Below are positions 40,951 through 49,780 of a DNA stretch of 64,000 bases, in pieces. The stretch covers positions 186,001 to 250,000 of the forward strand of contig OZ241886.1 in the NCBI GenBank assembly GCA_965203375.1, in the 5' to 3' direction. Position numbers and translations under genes: made by a program. The notes beneath the pieces are model-generated. The model did no database searches. It was not told where the DNA came from and saw only the letters and a program-made list of their open reading frames with translations. The stretch comes from CATQHS01 sp965203375. GTDB taxonomy: Bacteria; Actinomycetota; Acidimicrobiia; Acidimicrobiales; Aldehydirespiratoraceae. Within the stretch, counting starts at the first letter, position 1. Each line of letters begins with the position of its first letter.

Positions 40951-42945
40951 TCAGTCGTCGTCGGAGGCGGCGGAGGCGGTGACCCGGCTGAGGAGGGCCG
41001 ACGGCAGGGGCTGGTAGTCGTGGTGGTCGGCGGTGAAGGTGCCGGTGCCGCCGGTCATGGAGCGCAGGTCCATCACGTAGTCGAGGATCTCCGAGGTGGG
41101 GACGTGGGCCCGGATCACGCTGGTGCCCGGTATCTCGCCGGGCTCGGTGCCCAGCACCTGGCCCCGGCGGGAGCTGAGGTCGCCGAGCACGTCGCCCTGG
41201 TGGCTGTCGGGCACCTCGACCCGGATGTCGCTCACCGGCTCGAGGACGGCGCTGCCCACCTGCTCGATGGCCGATTTCAGCGCCAGCGAGCCGGCGATCT
41301 TGAAGCTCATCTCCGACGAGTCCACCGAATGGTGCTTGCCGTCGTAGCACACCGCCCGCAGATCGACCATGGGAAACCCGTAGCGGCCGCCGTTGCCCAT
41401 GGCCTCGGCGATCCCAGCCCCCACCGCGGGGATGAGGCCGCGGGGGATGGCGCCGCCGGTCACCTCGCTGTCGAACTCGTACCCGGCACCCCGGCCCAGG
41501 GGCTCGAAGCGCACCATGGCCACCGCGAACTGGCCGTGGCCCCCGCTCTGCTTCTTGAACTTGCTCTCCACGTCGGCCCGGGCGGCCAGGGTCTCCAGGT
41601 AGGCCACCCGCACCGGCTCGGTCACATAATCGATCCCCTGTCGCTCCAGGCGGGCCAGCGCCGTCCGGATGTGGGCCTCCCCGCCGCCGGACAGCACCGT
41701 CTGGCGGGTGTTGGGCTCGTGGCGGATGGTCAGGCTCGGGTCCTCGGTGGACAGCTTGCGCAGGGTGGTGGCCAGCTTGTCCTCCTGGGCGGGCGCGGCT
41801 GCCTTGATGGCCACGCCGTACACCGGGGCCGGGGGCGGGGTGGTCGGGACGGTCAGCGAGTCGTCGTCGGACAGGGTGTCGCCGGTGCGGGTGTCGTCCA
41901 GCTTGGTGACGGCGGCGATGTCCCCGGCTGCGGCCTCGTCCACCGGGGTGTGGGACGACCCGGTCAGCGACACCAGATGGTGGAGGCGCTCCTTGTCGCC
42001 GGTGCGGGCGTTGATCAGCGTGTCGTTGGACCGGAGGGTGCCCGACACCACCTTGAGGTAGGAGATCTGGCCCAGGAACTCGTCGATCTTGGTCTTGAAC
42101 ACGAACACCGCCGGACGGCCGTCGGGATCGGGAGCCATCTCCACCGACTCGCCGCCCACCTCCGCCCGGGCCGGACCGGTCTCGCCGGGGGCGGGGGCGG
42201 CCCGGGCGATGAAGTCGACAAGCCGTTCGACCCCGACACCGGTGACAGCCGACCCGCAAAGCACGGGAACGAGCCCGCCGCCGGCCACCGCGGCCCGCAC
42301 CAGGCCCTCAAGCTGCTCCGCGGTGGGCTCCGTGCCCTCCAGGTACTGCTCCAGCAGCTCGTCGTCGGCCTCAACCGCCAACTCGACAAGCTGCTCGTGC
42401 CCGTCCTCAGCCTCATCGGCCAGCAGATCAACAACCCCGGAAAGGTTGGACTCGGCCCCAACCGGCCGGGTCACCGGCTCGGCGCCGGAACCGAACCGAT
42501 CCCGCACATCGGCCAGAGTGCGGTCAAAGGAGGAGTTCTCCCGGTCGAGCCCGTTGATGAACACCATCCGGGCCAGCCCGGCCTGGCCAGCCTGCCGCCA
42601 CAAGACGACGTCCCGGGCCTTCACCCCGCCCACCGAGTCGATCACGAACAGCGCCAGATCAGCCGCGTCCATCCCCCCCGTCGCCTCCCCGGCAAAATCG
42701 GCATACCCCGGAGTGTCGATCAGGTTGATCTTGCAGCCACCGTAACCAAACGAGGCAGTGGCCAAGCTCAGGCTCTGTCGCCGCTGCCGCTCAATCGGGT
42801 CGTAGTCACAGACCGTGGACCCGTCATCCACCCGCCCCACCCGGTCGATCACCCCCGCCTTGTGCAGCAAGGCCTCAACCAAGCTCGTCTTCCCATTCCC
42901 ATTGCTCCCCACCAGAACAACATTCCTGATCGCCTGCATCGACAC
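40951..42945 (-). CDS. Elongation factor G-like GTPase (EF-G2-type paralogue)
   Basis: A 664-residue translation GTPase resembling the actinobacterial EF-G-like paralogues. G1 reads VGSNGNGKTSLVEALL, switch I DPIERQRRQSLSLA, and G3 DTPGYADF. G4 is FINGLDRE, where canonical EF-G has NKMD, so guanine specificity may be altered. Domain III-V segments GGHGQFAVA and GTGTFTADHHDYQPLP are recognisable. GTG 42945 is preceded by GGGAG; ATG 42939 is an alternative. EF-G2-like proteins lack normal translocase activity and have poorly known roles. Transcribed alone. Confidence 0.85.
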   Translation of the reverse strand: MSMQAIRNVVLVGSNGNGKTSLVEALLHKAGVIDRVGRVDDGSTVCDYDPIERQRRQSLSLATASFGYGGCKINLIDTPGYADFAGEATGGMDAADLALFVIDSVGGVKARDVVLWRQAGQAGLARMVFINGLDRENSSFDRTLADVRDRFGSGAEPVTRPVGAESNLSGVVDLLADEAEDGHEQLVELAVEADDELLEQYLEGTEPTAEQLEGLVRAAVAGGGLVPVLCGSAVTGVGVERLVDFIARAAPAPGETGPARAEVGGESVEMAPDPDGRPAVFVFKTKIDEFLGQISYLKVVSGTLRSNDTLINARTGDKERLHHLVSLTGSSHTPVDEAAAGDIAAVTKLDDTRTGDTLSDDDSLTVPTTPPPAPVYGVAIKAAAPAQEDKLATTLRKLSTEDPSLTIRHEPNTRQTVLSGGGEAHIRTALARLERQGIDYVTEPVRVAYLETLAARADVESKFKKQSGGHGQFAVAMVRFEPLGRGAGYEFDSEVTGGAIPRGLIPAVGAGIAEAMGNGGRYGFPMVDLRAVCYDGKHHSVDSSEMSFKIAGSLALKSAIEQVGSAVLEPVSDIRVEVPDSHQGDVLGDLSSRRGQVLGTEPGEIPGTSVIRAHVPTSEILDYVMDLRSMTGGTGTFTADHHDYQPLPSALLSRVTASAASDDD

Positions 42946-43161
42946 GTTTCGCTCTCCCTCCATCTCCCCAAGCGGACTCCCGGGCGTAAGGTACCCCGGC
43001 CCGGCGAAGCCTGCCCGATCGGGCAACAACAGAGGATCGCCAGCCCGCCCGGCCAGGGGAGAACCCGCCAAGCCGCAACCCACCAGCCAGACCCCCGCCG
43101 AGACCCGTCAGGGCAGACCTGAGCGACCAGCACGCCAGGCCGGTGGGTGGCACGGGGGCAA

Positions 43162-43186
43162 GGTTTTGCCGCCCCGCGGCAAAACC
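43162..43186. repeat. Perfect 11-bp hairpin with CCC loop
   Basis: GGTTTTGCCGC (43162-43172) and GCGGCAAAACC (43176-43186) pair perfectly around CCC. It lies in a divergent intergenic region and so cannot be the terminator of either flanking gene. A protein-binding site or the 5' structure of the EF-G-like mRNA are possible roles. Confidence 0.7.
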
Positions 43187-43202
43187 GCGCCCGTGACAGG
43201 AC

Positions 43203-43287
43203 CCGCCGGCCGGGACACCCCGCCGAGGGCCCGCTGGCCGGGACACCCCGCCGAGGGTCCGCTGGCCGGGACACCCTGCTGAAGGGT
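43203..43287. repeat. 28-bp tandem repeat, three units
   Basis: Units begin at 43203, 43231 and 43259 and share CGG/CTGGCCGGGACACCC followed by (CG/TG)CCGAGGG-like sequence; the third is one base longer and more diverged. No unique spacers separate them, so this is not a CRISPR array. It ends seven bases before the -10 box of the next gene and may bind a regulator. Confidence 0.75.
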
Positions 43288-43293
43288 CCCCAG

Positions 43294-43299
43294 TATTCT
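43294..43299 (+). promoter_or_regulatory. -10 box TATTCT for leaderless nucleotidyltransferase-HEPN gene
   Basis: TATTCT is followed by six bases and then GTG 43306, with no Shine-Dalgarno. The spacing matches the other probable leaderless starts in this window. Confidence 0.5.
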
Positions 43300-43305
43300 T
43301 GTGAC

Positions 43306-44283
43306 GTGCCCAGCACGACGACAAGCCTTCAAGGCCCTACCGTGGCCGACGCGCGCCGTTCGGCCCAAGCCATTGCCGACATGCCCGGCGGCCCCCACGT
43401 GCATCAGATCATGCTGTTCGGATCGGTGGCGCGCGACGAAGCCGACGCCAGCAGCGACATCGACTTGATCGTCCTCGCCGACGATCTCGGCGATTACACA
43501 CTGGCCGAGCACGGAGGGCGCCGGAAGCTGGAGGGCCACATGGAGGCGCACGCCGGAACAGCCGTGCCCTATTCAGTGGACGTACACATCACCGACCCGC
43601 GCGAGTGGACGGTCCGCGCCAAAGCAGTCACCGCATCTTTTGAGGCCAGCCTGGCCAGCGATCTGATCACGCTGGTGGACCGGCCCGCGATCAAGCCGCC
43701 CGACTGGAGCAAACCGATGAGCAAGCCAGCCACCAACCTGGAAGAGGCAAGCGCCAAGTTCGACAACACCAGCGACCATCTCAGCCAGTTGTGCGACAGG
43801 ATGCTCCCGTCAGCCCTGGAAAGGGTCGCAGAAGAAGACTGGATGCGAGAAAGAGAGCTGAAGAATCGTCGCCGCTTCGCCTGCGGCCACGCAGCCGACG
43901 CCATCGAAGCGTCCGTCAAAACGGTGCTAGCCCTTCACGGCGTGAGCCCACCACACATCCACGATCTAGAGAAGTTGATCAAACAGATCCCCTCCAAATC
44001 ACACCAAACCCAGATCACCGCGATCCTCACAAAATCCGGCATCACCCTAAAACAAATATCAGCCTGGCACGTCAAAGCCAACTACGCCAACGACCTCCCA
44101 ACACAATGGGAGGATGCCAAAGCACAAATGCCAAACATGATCCAAGCCGCCCACGCCATATCCGTCTACACCGAAACAGCCCACAACACCGCAGGCGGAA
44201 AAAGTTCCGCCCCCGGAGTCCTAACTTTCTGGCTAAACGAACTAAAACAAAAGGCCGCCAAAGGTTTCAACATCAACATTTAG
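43306..44283 (+). CDS. Nucleotidyltransferase-HEPN fusion protein (MNT/HEPN type)
   Basis: A 325-residue protein fusing two domains that are often separate genes of a toxin-antitoxin pair. The N-terminal minimal nucleotidyltransferase has MLFGSVARDEADASSDIDLI (GS at 39-40, D51, D53) and a third Asp at 92 (SVDVHI). The C-terminal HEPN region (about 150-325) has RRRFACGHAADAIEASVKTV, with an R-x4/5-H arrangement, and HDLEKLIKQI. In two-gene systems the MNT AMPylates the HEPN RNase to silence it. Fusion would lock the pair in one chain. The 3' third is richer in A and C than surrounding genes. Leaderless GTG 43306 is the likely start. Confidence 0.8.
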   Translation: MPSTTTSLQGPTVADARRSAQAIADMPGGPHVHQIMLFGSVARDEADASSDIDLIVLADDLGDYTLAEHGGRRKLEGHMEAHAGTAVPYSVDVHITDPREWTVRAKAVTASFEASLASDLITLVDRPAIKPPDWSKPMSKPATNLEEASAKFDNTSDHLSQLCDRMLPSALERVAEEDWMRERELKNRRRFACGHAADAIEASVKTVLALHGVSPPHIHDLEKLIKQIPSKSHQTQITAILTKSGITLKQISAWHVKANYANDLPTQWEDAKAQMPNMIQAAHAISVYTETAHNTAGGKSSAPGVLTFWLNELKQKAAKGFNINI

Positions 44284-44346
44284 AAACGGCAGCCTACTAA
44301 TGTCTTTCCGACCGACCCCGGCGGCACCGACTCGGTGTAGCAGGTC

Positions 44347-44616
44347 TCAATCAGAGTTCATTTTTGTGTCGTCAACTAACTCACCGTCGTCACGACGGCG
44401 ATCATACTCCGATCGCCGGGGTAGCCGTCGTTGCGGACCAGGGAGACGACCCGCTGGCGGCCGATCCCGCTCTGGCGGCTCGATCCAGGCGGCGACGTCT
44501 CAGCGGGCCCGGGCGCGGGTGGCGTAGCGGCACCGCGAGAGCCACTCGTGTTGCAAAGTCGGGAAGAACGACTCGGCCGCGGCGTTGTCCAGGGGCCCGC
44601 CCGCATCACGTGCTAA
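44347..44616 (-). pseudogene. IS3-family transposase OrfB C-terminal remnant
   Basis: Read on the minus strand this segment gives GGPLDNAAAESFFPTLQHEW, then YATRARAR, a TGA at 44502-44500, and DVAAWIEPPERDRP in the same frame. These are the last catalytic Asp-Asn and Glu motifs and the tail of IS3 transposases. The internal stop and missing N-terminal part show that it is dead. The remaining gap after the nucleotidyltransferase gene (44284-44346) holds nothing I can identify. Confidence 0.75.
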
Positions 44617-44716
44617 CAACCTCACGCGAACTGACAGCTAGCGGATAGCGCGGTTGCGCGGAGAATGACAACGGTGTACCTTGAGCTGGTGCTATCAGCC
44701 CCTGAAAGGACAGAAA

Positions 44717-44920
44717 GTGGACCGGCCCGAGCCGGCCTCTACGCCCGATGCGCTAATTGAGGCCATTCAACTCGCTTGGGGCACCTATGTAGGCGGTCCG
44801 GCCCTGGCTGACTCGTGGCGACAGCGCCGATCTGGCCGTGGCCGACATCTGCGACCTGAGGGACTGGCTCGAGGTGCTGGCCTGACTGGGCCGTGCTCCC
44901 TGGTCGGGTGCCAGCGGTGA
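44717..44920 (+). CDS. Small hypothetical ORF 1 of cassette inside IS3 remnants
   Basis: 67 codons from GTG 44717 with AAAGGA upstream. The first 30 residues (DALIEAIQLAWGTYVGGPAL) look protein-like; the rest is Arg/Gly-rich. In another frame the DNA after about 44820 reads DSADLAVADICDLRDWLEVL before a stop, which looks more natural. A frameshift may therefore have broken a single longer gene. Its stop overlaps the next start (TGATG). Function unknown. Confidence 0.35.
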   Translation: MDRPEPASTPDALIEAIQLAWGTYVGGPALADSWRQRRSGRGRHLRPEGLARGAGLTGPCSLVGCQR

Positions 44921-45057
44921 TGACGGCGCACCTAGACCGTCGGGCCGGGGCGGTGTGGCATGAACGGCCCGGCGCAGGCAAATGGCTAGACCGGATCGGG
45001 CCGCCGCCCGACGACGCCGGATGGCCCCGCTCTCCATACGTCATGGATGACATATGA
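44920..45057 (+). CDS. Small hypothetical ORF 2 of cassette inside IS3 remnants
   Basis: 45 codons, start overlapping the previous stop (TGATG) and stop overlapping the next start (ATGA). The sequence is Trp- and Pro-rich (AVWHERPGAGKWLDRIGPPP) and ends SPYVMDDI. I do not recognise it. The double overlap supports it being translated as part of a three-gene unit. Confidence 0.4.
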   Translation: MTAHLDRRAGAVWHERPGAGKWLDRIGPPPDDAGWPRSPYVMDDI

Positions 45058-45404
45058 TCGACCGGGAACCCGCCAGCCTGCCGACAGGCACCGCCAGCGT
45101 CGCCGTGCTGTTCGACTATTGGAACGCCCGACAAGGGGCGAAGCAGGCCATCTCCTATTGGCGGTCCCAAGGCCGCCCGCCGCAGGGCGCAACGCCCGGC
45201 GACGGGCATTTCAACCCGGTCTTGTTGGCGCAGCGGATCGTCACCCGCCGCCCCGACTACCCCGAAGCGTTGACCGACCGGCGGCTGGCGCTGGTCGGGT
45301 TTTACAAGGGCATCCCAGATCAGCGCCGAGACCCGGCGGGTCATGCTCGAGCACGACGACAGATTCAGCGCTGGCTGGCCACGGCCAAACGGGCGAATGT
45401 TTGA
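45054..45404 (+). CDS. Small hypothetical ORF 3 of cassette inside IS3 remnants
   Basis: A 116-residue basic protein coupled by ATGA to the previous ORF. It contains VAVLFDYWNARQGAKQAISY and a later RLALVGFYKGIPDQ, with no membrane segment and an Arg-rich C-terminus. Not recognised. Placement between two halves of a dead IS3 element suggests cargo or a later insertion. Confidence 0.45.
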   Translation: MIDREPASLPTGTASVAVLFDYWNARQGAKQAISYWRSQGRPPQGATPGDGHFNPVLLAQRIVTRRPDYPEALTDRRLALVGFYKGIPDQRRDPAGHARARRQIQRWLATAKRANV

Positions 45405-45751
45405 CGGGATGCGGTGATACCGCTATGGTGGGAGTCGCTCCCCCGCCGCCGGCAGCGCTCGTCGCAGCCGCTCGGCGGGGCCTTCTTTTCAGCCCGCATC
45501 CGGCCAGCCCAGGCTAGTCTTCGTGGCCTGCGCCCCTGGTGGGGCGAGCCCGGGTTCGATCCCCCGGGCGGCGCGACTATGACAGCACCTAGCCAAGTAG
45601 CTGATGATCGTTTGAGGACATCGCGCTCCATCTCCAGCTCGGCGCAACGGCGCCGCAGCCAGGCCAGCTCAGACCGCTCGTCTCCGCTCAGGCCCTCCAC
45701 CTCGCCGCGCTCCACGCGGCCGGACAGCCTGCCGAAGCCGCGCCAGCGGGA
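45405..45751. other. Gap containing IS3 OrfA remnant
   Basis: 347 bp between the small cassette and the MttB-like gene. The right part (about 45580-45715, minus) is the OrfA remnant listed separately. The left part includes a T-arm-like GGGTTCGATCCCCC near 45550 that does not fold into a tRNA. No intact gene is visible. Confidence 0.5.
45580..45715 (-). pseudogene. IS3-family OrfA C-terminal remnant
   Basis: The minus-strand frame reads SGDERSELAWLRRRCAELEM then ERDVLKRSSATWLGA, the leucine-zipper and 'ERDILKKA' end of IS3 OrfA. The N-terminal helix-turn-helix is missing. Together with the OrfB tail at 44347-44616 in the same orientation and correct order, it marks one IS3 element whose centre has been lost and replaced by the small-ORF cassette. 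Confidence 0.65.
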
Positions 45752-47338
45752 CTACCGAGCCGAGCGCAGGGGCAGGTCGATTCCGAAGGCGGCCTTGATC
45801 TGGGCGTCAGCCGAGGCCGGCACGTGATCGGGGTGATAGGTGTCAAGCAACGCCCGAGCGTGATCGTGGGCCGTCTGCACCGCGTCGCGGCCACCGGCCT
45901 CCAGCCAGTTCTCAGGAGTGTCGCGGTTGCCGACCAAGGGATAGACGTAATCCCGCTCCATGAGGGCCAGGGTCTGATCGGACCCGAGGAAGTGACCCGG
46001 CCCGGACACCACCTCGGCGATGAGCTCGGCCGACAGAGTCTCCTCGTTGACCTCGATCCCCCGGATGGTCCGGTTGATCCCCCCGAGCATGTCGTTGTCG
46101 ATCACCAGCGCCTCAAAGGAGCAGCTCAGCAAGCTGGCCAGCATCCCGGCCGACTCGTAGACCAGGTTGGCCCCAGCGTGGCCGGCTAGGGCCACGTTGA
46201 GCCCCTTCTCGTGGCCAGCCTGGTTGTCGGGCACCTTGGAGTCGGACATGCCGGCCGCCACTCCCGAGGGCAGGCCCATCCAGTTGATGAGCTGAGCCGC
46301 GGCCGCGTTGAGGATCCCCTCCTCGCCCGAGCCCCCGCTCATGGCCCCGGTGCGCAGATCCGAGACGAAGGGCCACATCCCCATCACGCAGGGATGCCCG
46401 GGCTGCAGCAGGTTGACGCCGGTGAGGCCGGCCAGGCACTCGGCCAGGGCCTGGGCCAGCGTCCCGGCCAAGGCGGCCGGCGAGGTGGCCCCGGCCTGGC
46501 CGGCCGACAGCAGGTTGATGGGCATGCCCGCCTCGACCTGGGCCACCATGCAGGCGGCCGACTCCTCGGCGAATCGCAGAGGCGGCACCACGAAGGTGTT
46601 GTTGGCGGCCACGAAGGGCCGCTTGCGGAACTCGCCCTCTCCGCCCAGGGCCATGTCGAACATCTCGACCGACTCGCCCACATGGCCGCGGTCGAACCAC
46701 GACGTGCCGATCGGCTTGGCCGTGCCCGACATGGCCGCGTAGGCGGTGGTCAGGTCGAGGTCGCGGGCCTCGACCTGGTCGCGGGCCACCACCGTGCGGA
46801 CGAAGAAGTGGATGTGGTCGAGGGCGTCCACCAACCGGGCGCAGTCGTACACGTCGAGGGCGGTGGACTCCCGGAAAGTGTTGGTCTCGCAGTCGTGCAT
46901 GAGCACGGCCGCGCCGGCCGTGCCGAAGTGGACCCGGTTCCCTCCCACCACGATGGAGCGGTCGTCGTCGAAGCCGTGCCAGATCCATTCGGGGGCCGCA
47001 GTCTCGATGGCCCGCTCCACCACCCCCCGCGGGTAGCGGAGCCGACCGGCTTCGTCCACCCTGCCCCCGGCCGCGCCCACCGCCTCGACAAACTCGTCGA
47101 TAGGCGAGCCCATGCCCACCTGTTCCAACAGGTTCAGGGCCGTCTCGAAGATCTGCTGCATCTCGGGCTCGGTCAGGGGGGCGAACCGACCGCCGGGCAG
47201 CCCGGGCCGGACCGGGCGCTCGTCGGCGGCCGGGGCGGCCTGGCGGGCTGCGATCCGCCCGGACCGGCCACCCGACCGGCGGCGGGCCGGGGCCTCGGGC
47301 GCCGCCGGCGCCTCAGATGGAGTCGGGGCCTCGGTCAT
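45752..47338 (-). CDS. MttB-family (non-pyrrolysine) corrinoid-type methyltransferase
   Basis: A 528-residue member of the trimethylamine methyltransferase (MttB) superfamily, read through without an in-frame amber, so of the non-pyrrolysine (MtgB-like) kind. Visible stretches: FETALNLLEQVGMG, MHDCETNTFRESTALDVYD, and MGLPSGVAAGMSDSKVPDNQ. A Pro/Ala/Arg-rich tail of about 45 residues precedes the domain. Relatives demethylate glycine betaine or other quaternary amines to a corrinoid protein; no corrinoid protein is adjacent. It follows the two DMGDH-like genes (12-nt gap, AGGGAG), which fits stepwise demethylation of betaine, dimethylglycine and sarcosine. Confidence 0.85.
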   Translation of the reverse strand: MTEAPTPSEAPAAPEAPARRRSGGRSGRIAARQAAPAADERPVRPGLPGGRFAPLTEPEMQQIFETALNLLEQVGMGSPIDEFVEAVGAAGGRVDEAGRLRYPRGVVERAIETAAPEWIWHGFDDDRSIVVGGNRVHFGTAGAAVLMHDCETNTFRESTALDVYDCARLVDALDHIHFFVRTVVARDQVEARDLDLTTAYAAMSGTAKPIGTSWFDRGHVGESVEMFDMALGGEGEFRKRPFVAANNTFVVPPLRFAEESAACMVAQVEAGMPINLLSAGQAGATSPAALAGTLAQALAECLAGLTGVNLLQPGHPCVMGMWPFVSDLRTGAMSGGSGEEGILNAAAAQLINWMGLPSGVAAGMSDSKVPDNQAGHEKGLNVALAGHAGANLVYESAGMLASLLSCSFEALVIDNDMLGGINRTIRGIEVNEETLSAELIAEVVSGPGHFLGSDQTLALMERDYVYPLVGNRDTPENWLEAGGRDAVQTAHDHARALLDTYHPDHVPASADAQIKAAFGIDLPLRSAR

Positions 47339-47350
47339 GGGCCGCTCCCT

Positions 47351-49780
47351 TCAGGCTCTCAGGGCCCGGTTGTCGGGATCGTAGGCGGGGCCGGGCAGCA
47401 CGGTGGCGATGCGGCGCTCCCCCAGCAGGTCAAGCTCGAAGGTCGATCCCGGCGCCTCGAAGCGGGGATCGACGTAGACGAAGGCCAGGCTCTGCCCGAC
47501 GGCAGGGCCGTAAGCACCGCTGGTGGCTATCCCCATCACCGCGCCGTCGTCGTCGAAGGCGGGCTCGTTGCCCCGCACGTCGCTGTCGGCCGCGTCCACC
47601 GAGCAGTACACCAGCACCATCGACAGGGGCTCGGCCTGGTCGCGCCGGGCCAGGGTCGCCTCCTTGCCGATGAAGTCGCGGTCGAAGTCGACGAAGCGCT
47701 CCAGGCGGGCCTCGATGGGGGTGATCTCGGTGGTGAGCTCGCTGCCCCAAGCCTTGTACGCCTTCTCGAGGCGCATGGCGTTCATGGCGTAGCTGCCGAA
47801 GTGGACCAGCCCGTGCGGCTCGCCCGCGGCCGCCAAGGCGTCGTAGAGGTCGGCCATCTGATCCATCGGGCAGTGCAGCTCCCAGCCCAGCTCGCCCACG
47901 TAGGACACCCGCAGGGCCCGGCACTGCACCCCGGCCACCTCGATCCGCTGAGCGGTGAGCCAGCCGAACGACTGGTTGGACAGGTCGGCGCCGGTCAGGG
48001 GCTGCAGGACTTCCCGGGCCCGGGGCCCGGACAGCCCCAGCAGGCCGGTCTCGGCGGTCACGTCGGCCACGGCCACGTCGCGGCCGGGCTCGATGTGCTG
48101 GACCAGCCAGTCGAGGTCGTGGCTCTGGCCCATGATGGCCGAGGAGAGGTAGAAGTCGTCGGGCCCGAACCGGACGACGGTCATCTCGCACTCGATGCCG
48201 CCCAGCTCGGTGAGCATGTGGGTCAGCCGGATGCCGCCGTCGCGGGCGGGCAGCCGGTTGGCTGACAGCCGGTCCAGGTGAGCGGCCGCGTCGGCCCCGG
48301 TCACGGTGAACTTGGCGAAGGCGGTGAGGTCGGCCAGGCCCACCCGCTCCCGCACGCCGCGCGCCTCGGCGCACACCGCATCGAAGGCGTTGGACCGGCG
48401 GAACGAGTGCCGCTCACCGGCCCCGTCGGGCGAGAACCACTGGGGTCGCTCCCAGCCGTAGACCTCCTGCCACTGGGCCCCCAGCCGGTCGAGTCGGCCG
48501 TAGATGGGGGTGGTCTTCTGGGGCCGGCCCGCGGCCCGGTACTCGCCGGGGAGGCGCACCTGGTACATCTCGTGGTACTCGTCGCGGGCCTTGTCGATGG
48601 CGAAGGCCGAGCGGGGGCCGGTGTGGTCGCCGAAGCGGCGGGGGTCCATGGCCCGCACGTTGATCTCGGTCTGGCCGTGAACCATCCACTGGGCCAGGTA
48701 CTTGCCCGCGCCCGGGCCCTGGGTGATCCCGATGGAGGCCCCGTTGCAGTGCCAGTAGTTGGGCTGGCCCGGCGCCGGGCCCATCAGGTACCCCGAGTCG
48801 GGGGTGTGGGTGATGGGCCCTGACACCACCTGCTTGATGCCGGCCGAGGCGAAGGCGGGGATGCGCAGGGCCGCGGCCTCCAGGCACTCCTCCAGCACGT
48901 CCAGGTTGGGCGGGGTGAGGTGGAAGTGGAGGCCCCAGTCGATCCCGTCCACCCCGTAGGGGGTGGAGTCCCGCATCTCGTAGGGGCCGACCAGCAGGCC
49001 GTCGATCTCCCGGCGGTAGTAGCAGGAGGCCCGGGGGTCTCGCACCACCGGGGGCTCGTAGCCCAGGGCGATCATCTCCGGCAGGGGCTCGGTGACCAGG
49101 TACTGGTGGATGACCGAGACGATGGGCACGTCCAAGCCGATCATGGCCCCGAGCTGGGGGGCGTAGTGGCCGGCCGCGTTGACGACGTGCTCGCAGACCA
49201 CCCGGCCCTTGTCGGTGACCACCTCCCAGCGGCCGTCGGCCAGGCGGCTCATGGCGGTGACCAGGGTGTGGCGGCGGATCTCGGCCCCGAGCTGGCGGGC
49301 CCCGGCGGCCATGGCATTGGTGCAGCTCGTCGGGTCGGTCCAGCCGTCGGAGGGGGTGTAGAAGCCCAAGACGACGTCGTCCAGCTCCAGCAGGGGGTGG
49401 CGCTCGGCGATCTCGGCCACCCCGATCAGGTGGGACTCGATCCCGACCTGGGTGAGCATGGCGTGGACGTAGCGGTGCCAGTCGGCCTCGTCGGGGTTGC
49501 GGGCCAGGCGGATGGCGCCGCAGCCGTGCCAGCCGGCCGACAGCCCGGTCTCGGCCTCCAGGCGGGGGTACAGGGCAACCGCCTCCTGGTGGACTTTGGC
49601 CATGTTCAGGTCGCCGATGAAGTTGGGGACGAGACCGGCCGCGTGCCAGGTCGAGCCCGAGGTCAGCTCCCCCTTCTCGATCAGGATGGTGTCGGTCCAG
49701 CCCTCGTGGGCCAGGAAGTAGAGCAGGCCGACCCCCATGGCCCCGCCCCCGACGATGACGCAGCGGGTCTCCTCGGTCAC
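47351..49780 (-). CDS. Dimethylglycine/sarcosine dehydrogenase-like flavoprotein 1
   Basis: An 809-residue enzyme with an N-terminal FAD domain (VIVGGGAMGVGLLYFLAHEG), a STWHAAGL segment whose His is the covalent flavin site in relatives, then from about residue 430 the aminomethyltransferase-like (GcvT) tetrahydrofolate domain with LSYVGELGWEL-like sequence (RVSYVGELGWELHCP). These enzymes oxidise N-methyl groups and hand formaldehyde to folate. GTG 49780 overlaps the stop of a 16-codon mini-ORF (GTGA). Confidence 0.87.
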   Translation of the reverse strand: MTEETRCVIVGGGAMGVGLLYFLAHEGWTDTILIEKGELTSGSTWHAAGLVPNFIGDLNMAKVHQEAVALYPRLEAETGLSAGWHGCGAIRLARNPDEADWHRYVHAMLTQVGIESHLIGVAEIAERHPLLELDDVVLGFYTPSDGWTDPTSCTNAMAAGARQLGAEIRRHTLVTAMSRLADGRWEVVTDKGRVVCEHVVNAAGHYAPQLGAMIGLDVPIVSVIHQYLVTEPLPEMIALGYEPPVVRDPRASCYYRREIDGLLVGPYEMRDSTPYGVDGIDWGLHFHLTPPNLDVLEECLEAAALRIPAFASAGIKQVVSGPITHTPDSGYLMGPAPGQPNYWHCNGASIGITQGPGAGKYLAQWMVHGQTEINVRAMDPRRFGDHTGPRSAFAIDKARDEYHEMYQVRLPGEYRAAGRPQKTTPIYGRLDRLGAQWQEVYGWERPQWFSPDGAGERHSFRRSNAFDAVCAEARGVRERVGLADLTAFAKFTVTGADAAAHLDRLSANRLPARDGGIRLTHMLTELGGIECEMTVVRFGPDDFYLSSAIMGQSHDLDWLVQHIEPGRDVAVADVTAETGLLGLSGPRAREVLQPLTGADLSNQSFGWLTAQRIEVAGVQCRALRVSYVGELGWELHCPMDQMADLYDALAAAGEPHGLVHFGSYAMNAMRLEKAYKAWGSELTTEITPIEARLERFVDFDRDFIGKEATLARRDQAEPLSMVLVYCSVDAADSDVRGNEPAFDDDGAVMGIATSGAYGPAVGQSLAFVYVDPRFEAPGSTFELDLLGERRIATVLPGPAYDPDNRALRA

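Larger units (their letters stand above)
42946..43305. other. Divergent intergenic region with hairpin and tandem repeats
   Basis: 360 bp between the EF-G-like gene (minus) and the nucleotidyltransferase-HEPN gene (plus). It holds a perfect 11-bp hairpin (43162-43186), three 28-bp tandem units (43203-43287) and a leaderless promoter (43294-43299). I see no coding sequence. Confidence 0.7.

Noticed and set aside
43203..43287. Possible CRISPR array
   Set aside because: The three 28-bp units are directly adjacent with no unique spacers, and no cas gene is nearby.
45520..45575. T-arm-like GGGTTCGATCCCCC suggesting a tRNA or tmRNA 3' end
   Set aside because: The stem pairs only with a shifted, oversized loop. 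No matching acceptor strand, anticodon arm or CCA is found upstream or downstream.
46211..48265. 684-codon plus-strand frame over the MttB/DMGDH operon
   Set aside because: Antisense shadow; both minus-strand genes have complete domain signatures.
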